From: Campylobacterales bacterium
GTDB lineage: Bacteria > Campylobacterota > Campylobacteria > Campylobacterales > Sulfurimonadaceae
Direction: 5' to 3'
NCBI GenBank assembly: GCA_026390075.1
Contig: JAPLGP010000012.1
Location: 1-49,735, forward strand
DNA length: 49,735 bases
In this document: piece after piece, positions 34,482 to 42,940 of the stretch
How positions within the stretch are numbered: position 1 is the stretch's first letter
How the letters are laid out: each line of letters starts with the position of its first letter
Program-made: the position numbers and the translations under genes
Notes under the pieces: model-generated
What the model was told of the DNA's origin: nothing
Database searches by the model: none
Seen by the model: the letters and a program-made list of their open reading frames with translations, nothing else

Positions 34482-34526
34482 ATTGTAGAGCTGCTTAGTT
34501 ACAAAATGATTACAAAACAGTTACAG
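34482..34526 (-). promoter_or_regulatory. Pho-box-like repeats and -10 element before pstC
   Basis: On the minus strand three 7-mers, CTGTAAC, TTGTAAT and TTGTAAC, lie at 34526-34520, 34515-34509 and 34504-34498. They are exactly 11 bases apart with 4-base AT-rich spacers, the geometry of PhoB sites (CTGTCAT repeats in E. coli). Ten bases on is TACAAT (34487-34482), a -10 box with the Pho repeats in the place of -35. The repeats overlap the end of the dehydratase gene. Confidence 0.7.
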
Positions 34527-36309
34527 AACCGTTGAGCTGATGATTAAATTCAGGTACTATCTCTTTTAATTTATCTAACTGATTTGCACATGCCAAGAGT
34601 TCCTCTATATCTTTGTTCAATATATCAATATCATAAAGCGTTGGCTTTGCAACTGTTATAGACTCATACTCAGTTTTACTCTCAGTTTCATCGATGAGAA
34701 GTTCTTCATACAACTTTTCACCAGGGCGCAATCCTGTGAATTCTATGGTTATATCCTCTCGACCACTCAGACTAATCATCTTTTTAGCTAAATCCACTAT
34801 TTTAATCGGTTCACCCATATCGAGGATAAATATCTCTCCTCCTGTTCCTATAGCTCCAGCTTGAAGTACAAGCTCACATGCCTCTGGAATAAGCATAAAA
34901 TATCTTGTAATATCAGGATGTGTCACCGTAATATTTTGCCCTTTTTCTATCTGAGATTTAAACTTTGGTATGACACTTCCACTACTTCCCAAAACATTTC
35001 CAAAGCGTACAGCGACTATGTCCGTGCCATTTGCATTTTTTAGAGAAACTGCGTTTTCTGAAGAAACTGCGTTTTGAGCATAAAGTTCACAGATGCGTTT
35101 GGTCGCACCCATGACATTTGTAGGGCGTACTGCTTTATCTGTCGATATCATCACAAACTTTTTTACACCATATTTTATAGAGAGGTCTATCACATTTTTA
35201 GTACCAATTACATTGTTTAAAATACCTTCATGGATGTTTGCTTCAACAAGAGGAACATGTTTATAAGCAGCAGCGTGAATCACAATGTCTGGCATGTGGG
35301 TTTTAAAAGTTTCTTCTAAAAACTCTTTATTTACTACGCTTTGCATAACAGATACAATTTCCACTTTTGTTAGCTCTTCTGTTATGGCATAAAGATTATA
35401 TTCGCTACTATCTAACAGTATAAGTTTTTTTGCACCGAATCTTTCGCATTGTCTGCTTATCTCACTCCCAATACTTCCACCAGCACCTGTTACTAGAATG
35501 GTTTTATTTTTGATGAAATTTTCTACAAGTGTTTTATCCAAATCTTTTGGATGTCGTGCTAGAAGGTCTTCAACTGTTAAATCTTTTATCTTTTTTTCTT
35601 GCTCACTCATTGTTGCGATTTTTATATCTTTTATTCCAAGTGTGTTCATCTGCTCATAAAGTTCAAGAAGTTTTTTTTGTTCAAAGTTTTTTGCTATAAC
35701 CACTGTTTTTATATTCATTTCTTTGATTACAGTACTCAGATTTTTACTATCTTGCACTTTGATATTTACAAAATAGGAATCTATAATCATTGCGTCATCA
35801 TCAACAATAGAACAAATATTAAGAGTGTTATTTTCTCTTATAAGCATTTGAGTTATAGAATTGGCACCTATAATAAGAGTTTCGTTGTTTTTATCATGTG
35901 TATTATTTTCGATAATCAATCGTTTTGAAATCCTCAGCATACCAAGCAATAAAAAAGACAAAACAAAATCTATCATCAATATACTTCTTGCAAATGGTAA
36001 GAAAAAGTTTTCAAAAGATAAAAATATGAAAATAAAAACTATATAGCTATAAATATGTGCCTTGAGTATCTTTTTTCCTTCATTTAAAGAAAAAAATCTC
36101 CATGCAACCTTATAAATATTGTAATAAATTAAAAAGGCTATTTTCAATGGCAAAAGTACTAGAAAAATTTTCCAAAAGTTATCTAAAAATGGAGTTGGGA
36201 TTTCAAAACTAAATCGAAGTTCAAATGCCACATACAAACTGATAAGAGACAAAAAAATATCAAAAAATAGAAAAAAAAGTACCCTTTTAGTATGTGTTTG
36301 TTTTAACAA
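34510..36309 (-). CDS. Membrane nucleotide-sugar 4,6-dehydratase (WbpM/PglF type)
   Basis: A 599-residue protein: four N-terminal membrane helices (about 8-30, 45-66, 82-104 and 110-127), a CoA-binding-like domain (about 140-235), and a C-terminal extended SDR domain. The SDR has VTGAGGSIGSEI (273-284), AAAYKHVPLVE, and STDKAVRPTNVMGATKR with S389, D391, K392, M400 and K404, the Met-Lys variant of this family. It would make UDP-4-keto-6-deoxy-GlcNAc at the membrane, the first step to QuiNAc, FucNAc or bacillosamine-type sugars. It follows the WecA-like and SDR genes in the order wbpK-wbpL-wbpM of Pseudomonas. Its 3' end overlaps the Pho-box repeats. Confidence 0.88.
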   Translation of the reverse strand: MLKQTHTKRVLFFLFFDIFLSLISLYVAFELRFSFEIPTPFLDNFWKIFLVLLPLKIAFLIYYNIYKVAWRFFSLNEGKKILKAHIYSYIVFIFIFLSFENFFLPFARSILMIDFVLSFLLLGMLRISKRLIIENNTHDKNNETLIIGANSITQMLIRENNTLNICSIVDDDAMIIDSYFVNIKVQDSKNLSTVIKEMNIKTVVIAKNFEQKKLLELYEQMNTLGIKDIKIATMSEQEKKIKDLTVEDLLARHPKDLDKTLVENFIKNKTILVTGAGGSIGSEISRQCERFGAKKLILLDSSEYNLYAITEELTKVEIVSVMQSVVNKEFLEETFKTHMPDIVIHAAAYKHVPLVEANIHEGILNNVIGTKNVIDLSIKYGVKKFVMISTDKAVRPTNVMGATKRICELYAQNAVSSENAVSLKNANGTDIVAVRFGNVLGSSGSVIPKFKSQIEKGQNITVTHPDITRYFMLIPEACELVLQAGAIGTGGEIFILDMGEPIKIVDLAKKMISLSGREDITIEFTGLRPGEKLYEELLIDETESKTEYESITVAKPTLYDIDILNKDIEELLACANQLDKLKEIVPEFNHQLNGSVTVL

Positions 36310-36351
36310 TTTTAGAGCCTTTAAAGTTTATTATTTTTGTATGCTTATAAA

Positions 36352-37329
36352 TCATTCAAATTCTTTCTTCGTATCTATAAATTTCATGACACTATACAAA
36401 ACAAGCACTGAAAGTAGTAATGAAACTGCCACCATTGTCAAAAAGAATAAAAAACCAAACAAAACAACATTTATGAGTATAGAAAAAATCACCACTTTAT
36501 CATGAGACCAACCACTTTGTGTAAGCCTTTGATAGGCATGTTTTTTATGCGCTTGACTTAATTTTTCACCATTTTTATATCTTCTAAAAAGCGTCAAAGT
36601 GGCATCAAACCAAAACAGTCCAAAAAGTACAATCCAAACCCATAAATTTGAACTTTCTTGATTTGAATAATAGAGAGTAAAAATGGCTACAGTATAACCC
36701 AAAAGCGTACTTCCAACATCACCCATAAAGATTTTTGCTTTGTGCCAGTTCCAAAATAAAAACCCAAGAACCGCAACAGCCAAAACGATGAAATGCATGC
36801 CACCAAAAAGTAAAAATCCAGCAATCGCCAAAAAGAGTGCTTCACTTCCTGCATAACCGTCAATGCCATCCAAAAAGTTATAAAGATTAATGAACCAGAC
36901 TATCATAAAAAATGCAAGCAAATTTGTAATGATTTGATTGTCTATAATAAAAAATCCAAAATCAAGAGAGTGTAATCCGCCCAAAGCCAAAAGCCCACCA
37001 ATGGCAACACCGCTTTGTACCAAAAGTCGTAACTTCGCACTCAGTTCAAACAAATCATCAAAGTAACTCACAACCGAGATAACCACGCCAATAAGCAAAG
37101 CATAAAAAAGATTTGGCTGGATAAGTCCATTAAAATAAAGATAAAAAAGCCCCGTGAACCAAGTACCAGCAATAGCAATACCCCCGCCATGTGGAACTGC
37201 AACAGTATGTGAACTTCTATCGGTCACTTTTGCAAGAAGTGATTTTTTTATGGCGTAGTTTTTTATGAAGTATGTGAGCATAAAAGACAAAAAAAATAAC
37301 AATATATACACCATAAAAATCTCCATCAC
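36352..37329 (-). CDS. WecA/WbpL-family undecaprenyl-phosphate sugar-1-phosphate transferase
   Basis: A 325-residue polytopic protein (about ten membrane segments) of glycosyltransferase family 4 of the MraY-WecA type. VSYFDDLFELSAKLRLLVQ, NLYNFLDGIDGYAGSEA, KIFMGDVGSTLLGYTVA and a cytoplasmic loop with HAYQRL are the family motifs. It would place the first sugar phosphate (GlcNAc, QuiNAc or FucNAc type) on undecaprenyl phosphate to start the polysaccharide repeat. It overlaps the SDR gene upstream by 4 bases and precedes the dehydratase, matching the wbpL position. Confidence 0.88.
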   Translation of the reverse strand: MMEIFMVYILLFFLSFMLTYFIKNYAIKKSLLAKVTDRSSHTVAVPHGGGIAIAGTWFTGLFYLYFNGLIQPNLFYALLIGVVISVVSYFDDLFELSAKLRLLVQSGVAIGGLLALGGLHSLDFGFFIIDNQIITNLLAFFMIVWFINLYNFLDGIDGYAGSEALFLAIAGFLLFGGMHFIVLAVAVLGFLFWNWHKAKIFMGDVGSTLLGYTVAIFTLYYSNQESSNLWVWIVLFGLFWFDATLTLFRRYKNGEKLSQAHKKHAYQRLTQSGWSHDKVVIFSILINVVLFGFLFFLTMVAVSLLLSVLVLYSVMKFIDTKKEFE

Positions 37330-38174
37330 CCTAGCATCAACTTTATTCCATCTTCGACACTATAAGGATTTTTGAGGTTCAATCTCTCTTTTGTCAAACT
37401 GTTGTCCACTTCCAAACTTCCATAAAGTCTCTTATGAAATGATGGTTTAAGTAGTTTGAATAAACTCTCAAAAAATGGAATTTTCACTAAATAAACTTTT
37501 TTATGTAACTCTTTTTCTATGAGTTCAATCAGATTTGCTGTACTGAGTGGCTTATCGTCAGAGGCTAAAAATATTCCACATGCCGTACTTTGTATTACAA
37601 CATTCATTAAATGACAAAGGTTTCCGACATAGACCATACTTCTCTTATTTTTTATGCCACCAAATGGTAAAATAGGAACTTTATTTACTAAATTTACAAG
37701 ATTTTTTATATTTGCTTTTACTCCATAGCCATAAACTATTGGGGTTCTGATGATTGAAATTTTAAAATTTTCATCTTCGAGTTTAAGCAGTTCATTTTCA
37801 GCTTTTAGTTTACTTTTTCCATACTCATCTTGTGGAGTACAGATGCTAGTTTCAGTGTAGATGCTACTCGTCTCTTCCCCATAAACCTTAACCGTACTCA
37901 TAAACACAAACTGCCCTACACCACTCTCTTTTGCTTTTTTTGCCAAATCAAGCGTTTGAGTAACATTTACCTTTTCGTAATCATCCACATTTGCCCCACC
38001 CATCTGATGGACTAAAGCTGAGAGATGTACAACAATATCTACACCTTGTAGATTGAGCAAAGTAAAATTATCATTTAAAAAACTAAATTTTTGTATCGTG
38101 TATTTAGAACTATAATTTTCAATAAAATAGCTTCCGACAAAGCCGTTTGAGCCAGTTAATACTATACTTTTCAT
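37326..38174 (-). CDS. SDR nucleotide-sugar reductase/epimerase, WbpK-like
   Basis: A 282-residue extended short-chain dehydrogenase: NAD loop GSNGFVG (8-14), STVKVYGEE for the active-site Ser/Thr, and YGKSK for the Tyr-Lys pair. STVKV-x-GE is characteristic of the reductase partner of WbpM-type dehydratases, reducing the 4-keto sugar to FucNAc or QuiNAc. The product (which epimer) cannot be decided from sequence. It overlaps its neighbours by 4 bases on both sides. It holds one full copy of the 11-mer at 37574, the last one before a long stretch without any. Confidence 0.85.
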   Translation of the reverse strand: MKSIVLTGSNGFVGSYFIENYSSKYTIQKFSFLNDNFTLLNLQGVDIVVHLSALVHQMGGANVDDYEKVNVTQTLDLAKKAKESGVGQFVFMSTVKVYGEETSSIYTETSICTPQDEYGKSKLKAENELLKLEDENFKISIIRTPIVYGYGVKANIKNLVNLVNKVPILPFGGIKNKRSMVYVGNLCHLMNVVIQSTACGIFLASDDKPLSTANLIELIEKELHKKVYLVKIPFFESLFKLLKPSFHKRLYGSLEVDNSLTKERLNLKNPYSVEDGIKLMLG

Positions 38175-39316
38175 TTTACACCGTTTTGTATTTTTAAAAA
38201 TTCTTTTCGTAGTTCATCATAAAAACAGTTTTGCGAATATCTATCTACAACACTTTTTCTTACATTATTTTTGATACGATTGTAATATTCTTTATCTACA
38301 ATAAACTTTTCAATTTCATTATATAAACTTACTTCATCCTTTTTATTTACAAGTGCTCCGTTCTCTGCATGTCGGATTATTTCATTGCAACCATTGATAT
38401 TTGTCGCTACAAGTGGTACCCCATAACTTCCAGCTTCGATTAAAACATTTGGCAATCCCTCTCTATAAGAAGGTAAAACAAATAAATTTGAGATAGCTAA
38501 AAAATTTCTGATATCCTCTTGAAATTTGATATAAATTATATCTTTCTCTGAGTCTATAATTTTTTTACTATTTTTAGAGATAGGATCCAATTCATTTTCA
38601 TAATCACCAATAAGTAATAATTTTATATGAATATACTTTTTTTTCAATTGAACAAAGACGCTAATAAGCTCATTTATACCTTTATCTTTAACGATTCTTC
38701 CAACAAAAGTTAAAACAAAATCATTTTCAAAAATTTGATTTTCAAACCTTATTTGTAACTTTTCCTGCTCATTTAAAATATCATGAAAATTGTCCGTATC
38801 AACGCCATTGACTGAACCTTGACCTATTACGGTTACATTTTTTGTAGTTAATTTTTTTATTTCACTAATCAAATTAAAACTATTACAAAAAAGATTTGTT
38901 GCAAAGAAATAGGTAAGCTTTTCCGTAAAAATCAAAATACTTTTTTTTCTACCTTGTGCTTCAAGGTGCGGCAATCCAACAACACTATGAATTCTATGCG
39001 GAACCATTGCTACAGAAGAAGCAATCATCCCCAAAAGTCCAGCTTTAGGTGTGAGAGTATATACAATAGATGGTCGATTTTTTATAAAATACAAAAATAA
39101 CTGTAATAATACTTTCAAATCTTTAAAAAGATTTATTTTTCTAGTAAAATCAACAACTTTAATGGAAACATTTTCAAATTGCTCGATATTTTTTATATTT
39201 TCTGAACTTGATGTAATTATTTCTACTTCATAATAATTTGATAAAAATTTCGCTTGTCCTTTTAGCCATGTTTCTAAAACGAGGGGAACTGTTACCACGA
39301 TAACTAACTTATTCAT
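38171..39316 (-). CDS. Glycosyltransferase, GT4 family
   Basis: A 381-residue GT-B-fold enzyme. FVGRIVKDKGINELISVF and EGLPNVLIEAGSYGVPLVATNINGCNEII (the E-x7-E donor-binding motif) are retained, and the N-terminus MNKLVIVVTVPLVLETWLKGQ is like that of O-antigen and capsule transferases. It should add one sugar to the growing lipid-linked repeat on the cytoplasmic side. Donor and acceptor are unknown. It overlaps both neighbours by 4 bases. Confidence 0.85.
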   Translation of the reverse strand: MNKLVIVVTVPLVLETWLKGQAKFLSNYYEVEIITSSSENIKNIEQFENVSIKVVDFTRKINLFKDLKVLLQLFLYFIKNRPSIVYTLTPKAGLLGMIASSVAMVPHRIHSVVGLPHLEAQGRKKSILIFTEKLTYFFATNLFCNSFNLISEIKKLTTKNVTVIGQGSVNGVDTDNFHDILNEQEKLQIRFENQIFENDFVLTFVGRIVKDKGINELISVFVQLKKKYIHIKLLLIGDYENELDPISKNSKKIIDSEKDIIYIKFQEDIRNFLAISNLFVLPSYREGLPNVLIEAGSYGVPLVATNINGCNEIIRHAENGALVNKKDEVSLYNEIEKFIVDKEYYNRIKNNVRKSVVDRYSQNCFYDELRKEFLKIQNGVK

Positions 39317-40131
39317 ATTTGTAATTCTTCTCTCAAATATTCTTGAACTTCTCTAAATATTTTTCTGCCTATTAAACTTATCAGCAATTGGTTATCAGCT
39401 GTAGAAATTTTCAATTCATTTTTAGTTATATTGTCAACTAGAATATCAATTTTATTGTTTTTTAAATAATCAATAATAGTTTTAATAGATATGCCATTGC
39501 CTGTACCTATATTTAAAATAGGAATATTTTCACTCTCTAAAAGCTTTACATATACCTCAACTACATCATCAATATGAATAAAATCTCTTATAGCATTACC
39601 ATTATTCACTATAGTCAGTTGTTGGTTCATTCTGTACGCGTTAATGATTTTACTGACTATTGAAAAATTATCATCCCCACCATACATGTTAAATATTCTT
39701 GCGGTAGTGTAATCAATAGTATTATCACTACAATATCTCTCTATAAGTTTTTCATTTGCTACTTTTAAAGAAGCATGCAGATTCATCGGTTTTAACTCAT
39801 CTTTTTCATTACACAATATATTGTTCCCATAGACAGAACTACTACTAGTATAAATTATTTTATTTATCCGTGTATCTCTAAAATAGTCTAAAACTTTTGC
39901 AGTTATTAGAATAGAATTTGTTACATATTCTTCTGCATTATGAAGAGTATTTAACTCTGTCGCTGGCTGAAAATTATTGAAAATAAGATTTATTTTTTTA
40001 GCTTTAAAAGGTAGTAAGATATCTCGATTTGTTAGAATTTCTCTTGAAGATATAACAACACTATTATGCAATTTTAGTAATAAAGCACTTGATAAATTGC
40101 TATTTTTTCCAATAATAATATTTAACATCAA
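39313..40131 (-). CDS. SDR-fold sugar epimerase-like protein with altered active site
   Basis: A 272-residue extended SDR. The Ser part TSSSSVYG (95-102) and the downstream IRDFIHIDDVVE are typical of nucleotide-sugar epimerases. The N-terminal dinucleotide loop is degenerate (GKNSNLSSAL in place of GxxGxxG). The Tyr of YxxxK is His (H119) with Lys kept (K123, HASLK). Catalysis by the standard Tyr mechanism is therefore doubtful. It may be a different enzyme or a binding protein. It overlaps the next two genes by 4 bases, so it is an intact operon member. Confidence 0.75.
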   Translation of the reverse strand: MMLNIIIGKNSNLSSALLLKLHNSVVISSREILTNRDILLPFKAKKINLIFNNFQPATELNTLHNAEEYVTNSILITAKVLDYFRDTRINKIIYTSSSSVYGNNILCNEKDELKPMNLHASLKVANEKLIERYCSDNTIDYTTARIFNMYGGDDNFSIVSKIINAYRMNQQLTIVNNGNAIRDFIHIDDVVEVYVKLLESENIPILNIGTGNGISIKTIIDYLKNNKIDILVDNITKNELKISTADNQLLISLIGRKIFREVQEYLREELQI

Positions 40132-40952
40132 ATAAGCCCCTTCAACTTGAGTTTACTATTCTTGATTATTAATTTCAATATCCAGAAAAAAGAACTAAAC
40201 ATATAATGCCCTGTTGAAATCTTTTTATTTAAGAGTAAAAAAGAGAGTAAATATAATCCTTTTCTATAACTCGTATCCGTTTCTCTGGAGGAAAGAGAAG
40301 TTGTACACACTCTATAGTTCAAGAGTCTTTCTTCTAAAAGTTTCACAGTTACTCCTGAACATAAATTATCAATCCAATAATTCCAATCTTCAAGAGCTAT
40401 TAAATTTTTATCTTCACTAAATTTTATTTGTTTATTTGTCTTCATGAGGACTGAATTTATATTTATAAAGTTAGTATAAAATAAAACATCTCTTTCATTA
40501 AAAAAATATTTTAACTTATTATATATTCTATGACTATTTAAAAAACCTTGATATATTGAATTTTCATCTATTACATTAGCAAGAGTATGTACTATATCTA
40601 TATTATTAGTTTGTATAAAATTTAGCTGTTTTTGCAATTTCTCAGGGAGCCAAACATCATCAGCATCTAAAAAAGCCATATACTTTCCATTGGCATTTTC
40701 TAAACCTTTATTTCTAGGTCTGGCAGGGCCACCAAAGTTTATTGAGAACTCTAGTAATATTATCCTGTCATCATTTTTTTCATATTCTTTTACGATTTCT
40801 CTGCTTGCATCCGTAGAGCAATCATCCACAATAATCATTTCCCAATGTATGTATGTTTGATTTATGACACTTTGAATTGTTTTGGCAATATACTTCTCTG
40901 CATTATACAGAGGAGTTATAATCGTAATCAAGGGTTGATTTATATTGTTCAT
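40128..40952 (-). CDS. Glycosyltransferase, GT2 family
   Basis: A 274-residue GT-A-fold enzyme: PLITIITPLYNAEKYIAKTIQSV at the start, IIVDDCSTDAS, and AFLDADDVWLPEKL with the DxD-type metal site. The rest has two hydrophobic stretches near the end (LYLLSFLLLN and FSSFFWILKLIIK) that may hold it at the membrane. An earlier GTG (40964) is in frame, but the ATG at 40952 is better. It likely adds a sugar to the repeat. Sugar unknown. Confidence 0.85.
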   Translation of the reverse strand: MNNINQPLITIITPLYNAEKYIAKTIQSVINQTYIHWEMIIVDDCSTDASREIVKEYEKNDDRIILLEFSINFGGPARPRNKGLENANGKYMAFLDADDVWLPEKLQKQLNFIQTNNIDIVHTLANVIDENSIYQGFLNSHRIYNKLKYFFNERDVLFYTNFININSVLMKTNKQIKFSEDKNLIALEDWNYWIDNLCSGVTVKLLEERLLNYRVCTTSLSSRETDTSYRKGLYLLSFLLLNKKISTGHYMFSSFFWILKLIIKNSKLKLKGLI

Positions 40953-40985
40953 TATTATACTCACTGTAAAAATTGATGGAGATAT

Positions 40986-42176
40986 TTATTTATATAATTT
41001 TAAAATTTCTTGATTCATGGCATGTGTAGAAAAAATATTTTTTACTCTTTGAAAAGAAAAATCAATGAAATTTTTTCTAATATTTTCATTGTTTCGTAAA
41101 AAATTTATTTTTTCCACCAAATCATCAACATCTTTATTATCAACGAGTAACCCACCATATTTATCTACGATTTGTTCTGGTATTCCACCAACCAAACTCG
41201 CTATGATAGGAATTTTATAAGACATTGCCTCACTAATCGCGTAAGGTAAACCTTCTTGATTGGACATAAACACTATCATATCAGCAAATTGATAAACCTC
41301 TTGCGGATTATCCATCCAACCCATAAATACAACTCTATTTTGAAGTCCCAATGCATTTACATCTTTTAAAAGCGTTTCTTTATTTGGACCATCACCTACT
41401 AGTAATAATTTAACATTAGTATCCAATCTCAACATTGCTTTTATCAATAAATCTTGTCTTTTTGTTGATCCCAACAAAGCAACCATAGCAATCCAACTTT
41501 CATTCTCTTTTTTTTCAATTGTATAATCTTGATAATGCAATGTGTTTAAAGGTATAAATTCTTTTGGAATATCTACTCCTGTATATACAACATGGATTTT
41601 ATTCTCATTTATATTCATAAATTTAACCAAATTAAATTTTATTTCCTTTGAATTAGGAATATAGAAGTCTATATATTTATCTACAATATCATCTATACTA
41701 GCCTGAACAAATCTAAATATTTTACTAGTCGAGTAATGTGGAGAAGGAGAACTCAATATACAAATTCCAACTTTATCAAATCCTAACTTTTTTGAAGCAA
41801 CTGAAGTTACTAAACAACTCAAAGCAGCAGGATACCCACCATTTACTATAATAATATTTTTGTAACTTACTAGTTGTTTTAATATTTTTTTTATTTTAAA
41901 ATAATTTAGTATCATTGACAAATAATAAGCTAAAAAATTCCATATTTTTACAAATTTATTATATTGAATATTATTTTTAGACAAATGAAGTTTAAAATTA
42001 CTGAGTTGAACAACATCGTATTTTATATTATTTAAGATAGCAAACTTTATTATTCTATCATTTTCGCTGTTCACAATAACATGTATGTCAAATAGCTTAC
42101 TATTTATAAAGTCAAAAACGAACCTTTCCAATCCACCTGAAAAATAGTTTTCCGTATATAGAACTAGTTTAGTCAT
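40986..42176 (-). CDS. Glycosyltransferase, GT4 family (second)
   Basis: A 396-residue GT-B enzyme with NYFSGGLERFVFDFI at the N-terminus, SWIAMVALLGSTKRQDLLI, FMGWMDNPQEVYQFADM and EGLPYAISEAMSYKIPIIASLVGGIPEQI (E-x7-E). The frame extends to a TTG at 42188, but I took the ATG at 42176, which overlaps the methyltransferase stop by 8 bases (ATGACTAA). It is related to the other GT4 of the cluster only in the family core. Its sugar is unknown. Confidence 0.83.
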   Translation of the reverse strand: MTKLVLYTENYFSGGLERFVFDFINSKLFDIHVIVNSENDRIIKFAILNNIKYDVVQLSNFKLHLSKNNIQYNKFVKIWNFLAYYLSMILNYFKIKKILKQLVSYKNIIIVNGGYPAALSCLVTSVASKKLGFDKVGICILSSPSPHYSTSKIFRFVQASIDDIVDKYIDFYIPNSKEIKFNLVKFMNINENKIHVVYTGVDIPKEFIPLNTLHYQDYTIEKKENESWIAMVALLGSTKRQDLLIKAMLRLDTNVKLLLVGDGPNKETLLKDVNALGLQNRVVFMGWMDNPQEVYQFADMIVFMSNQEGLPYAISEAMSYKIPIIASLVGGIPEQIVDKYGGLLVDNKDVDDLVEKINFLRNNENIRKNFIDFSFQRVKNIFSTHAMNQEILKLYK

Positions 42177-42936
42177 TTTTAATAACAAACATTAGATAAC
42201 TTGAGATGTATTTATTTGCAGTTGAAGGAAATATAAATGATATTAATTTAATGATAATTTTTGTAAATAATCTTATTAATGGATTTTTTATATCATTTGT
42301 ATTGAATAATGCAGATTCAAAGCCACCAATATAATCAATAAATATAATTTTCTTATTTAAATTATTGAGCATATCTTCCATAATTTTTTTATCCATCATT
42401 ACGATATTATGATTTTTAATAATCTTTGTTCCAGAAATTTTATCAATAAACGACTGAATATAATAATTTAATCCGCGAAAATTAGGAAAACCTATAACTA
42501 TATATCCACCTTTTTTTCCATAAGAAAGATGCCTATTAAAAATATCTTGATAATTATCAAAATGTTCTATAAATCCAAGAGATAGGACTAAATCATACTT
42601 TTTGATAGGCACTTGAGTAAGAAAATCAGCAGTAATAACATCAAATTTTTCATCAGGTACAGCGCATATTAAAAGATTTTCTCTTGTTTTCTCGGCAGCA
42701 ACATCTAAATATTCAAAACCATGAACGATATAATTCAATTTTTCGTATAAAAACAGCATCCATTTACCAGGAGCACATCCTATTTCTAAGGCTATTTGAT
42801 TTTCAGTTGCAACAGGAATATAATCTAAAATAGTTTGAGCAATCACTCGATCATTTTTAAAACTAAAATTAATCTTGCTTGGTAAGATTATTGTTCCCCA
42901 GTATTTTTCCCAAAAACTTTTTTCGGTAATTTCCAT
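42169..42936 (-). CDS. Class I SAM-dependent methyltransferase
   Basis: A 255-residue protein with motif I ALEIGCAPGKWM (about 48-60), LDVAAEKTRENL, and LVLSLGFIEHFDN for the motif IV region. The last 40 residues have a hydrophobic stretch (IIIKLISFIFPSTANKYISSYLMFVI) that could lie on the membrane. In a polysaccharide cluster it probably methylates a sugar or a chain end. The target cannot be decided. It is 4 bases from the flippase gene. Confidence 0.8.
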   Translation of the reverse strand: MEITEKSFWEKYWGTIILPSKINFSFKNDRVIAQTILDYIPVATENQIALEIGCAPGKWMLFLYEKLNYIVHGFEYLDVAAEKTRENLLICAVPDEKFDVITADFLTQVPIKKYDLVLSLGFIEHFDNYQDIFNRHLSYGKKGGYIVIGFPNFRGLNYYIQSFIDKISGTKIIKNHNIVMMDKKIMEDMLNNLNKKIIFIDYIGGFESALFNTNDIKNPLIRLFTKIIIKLISFIFPSTANKYISSYLMFVIKND

Positions 42937-42940
42937 TGAA

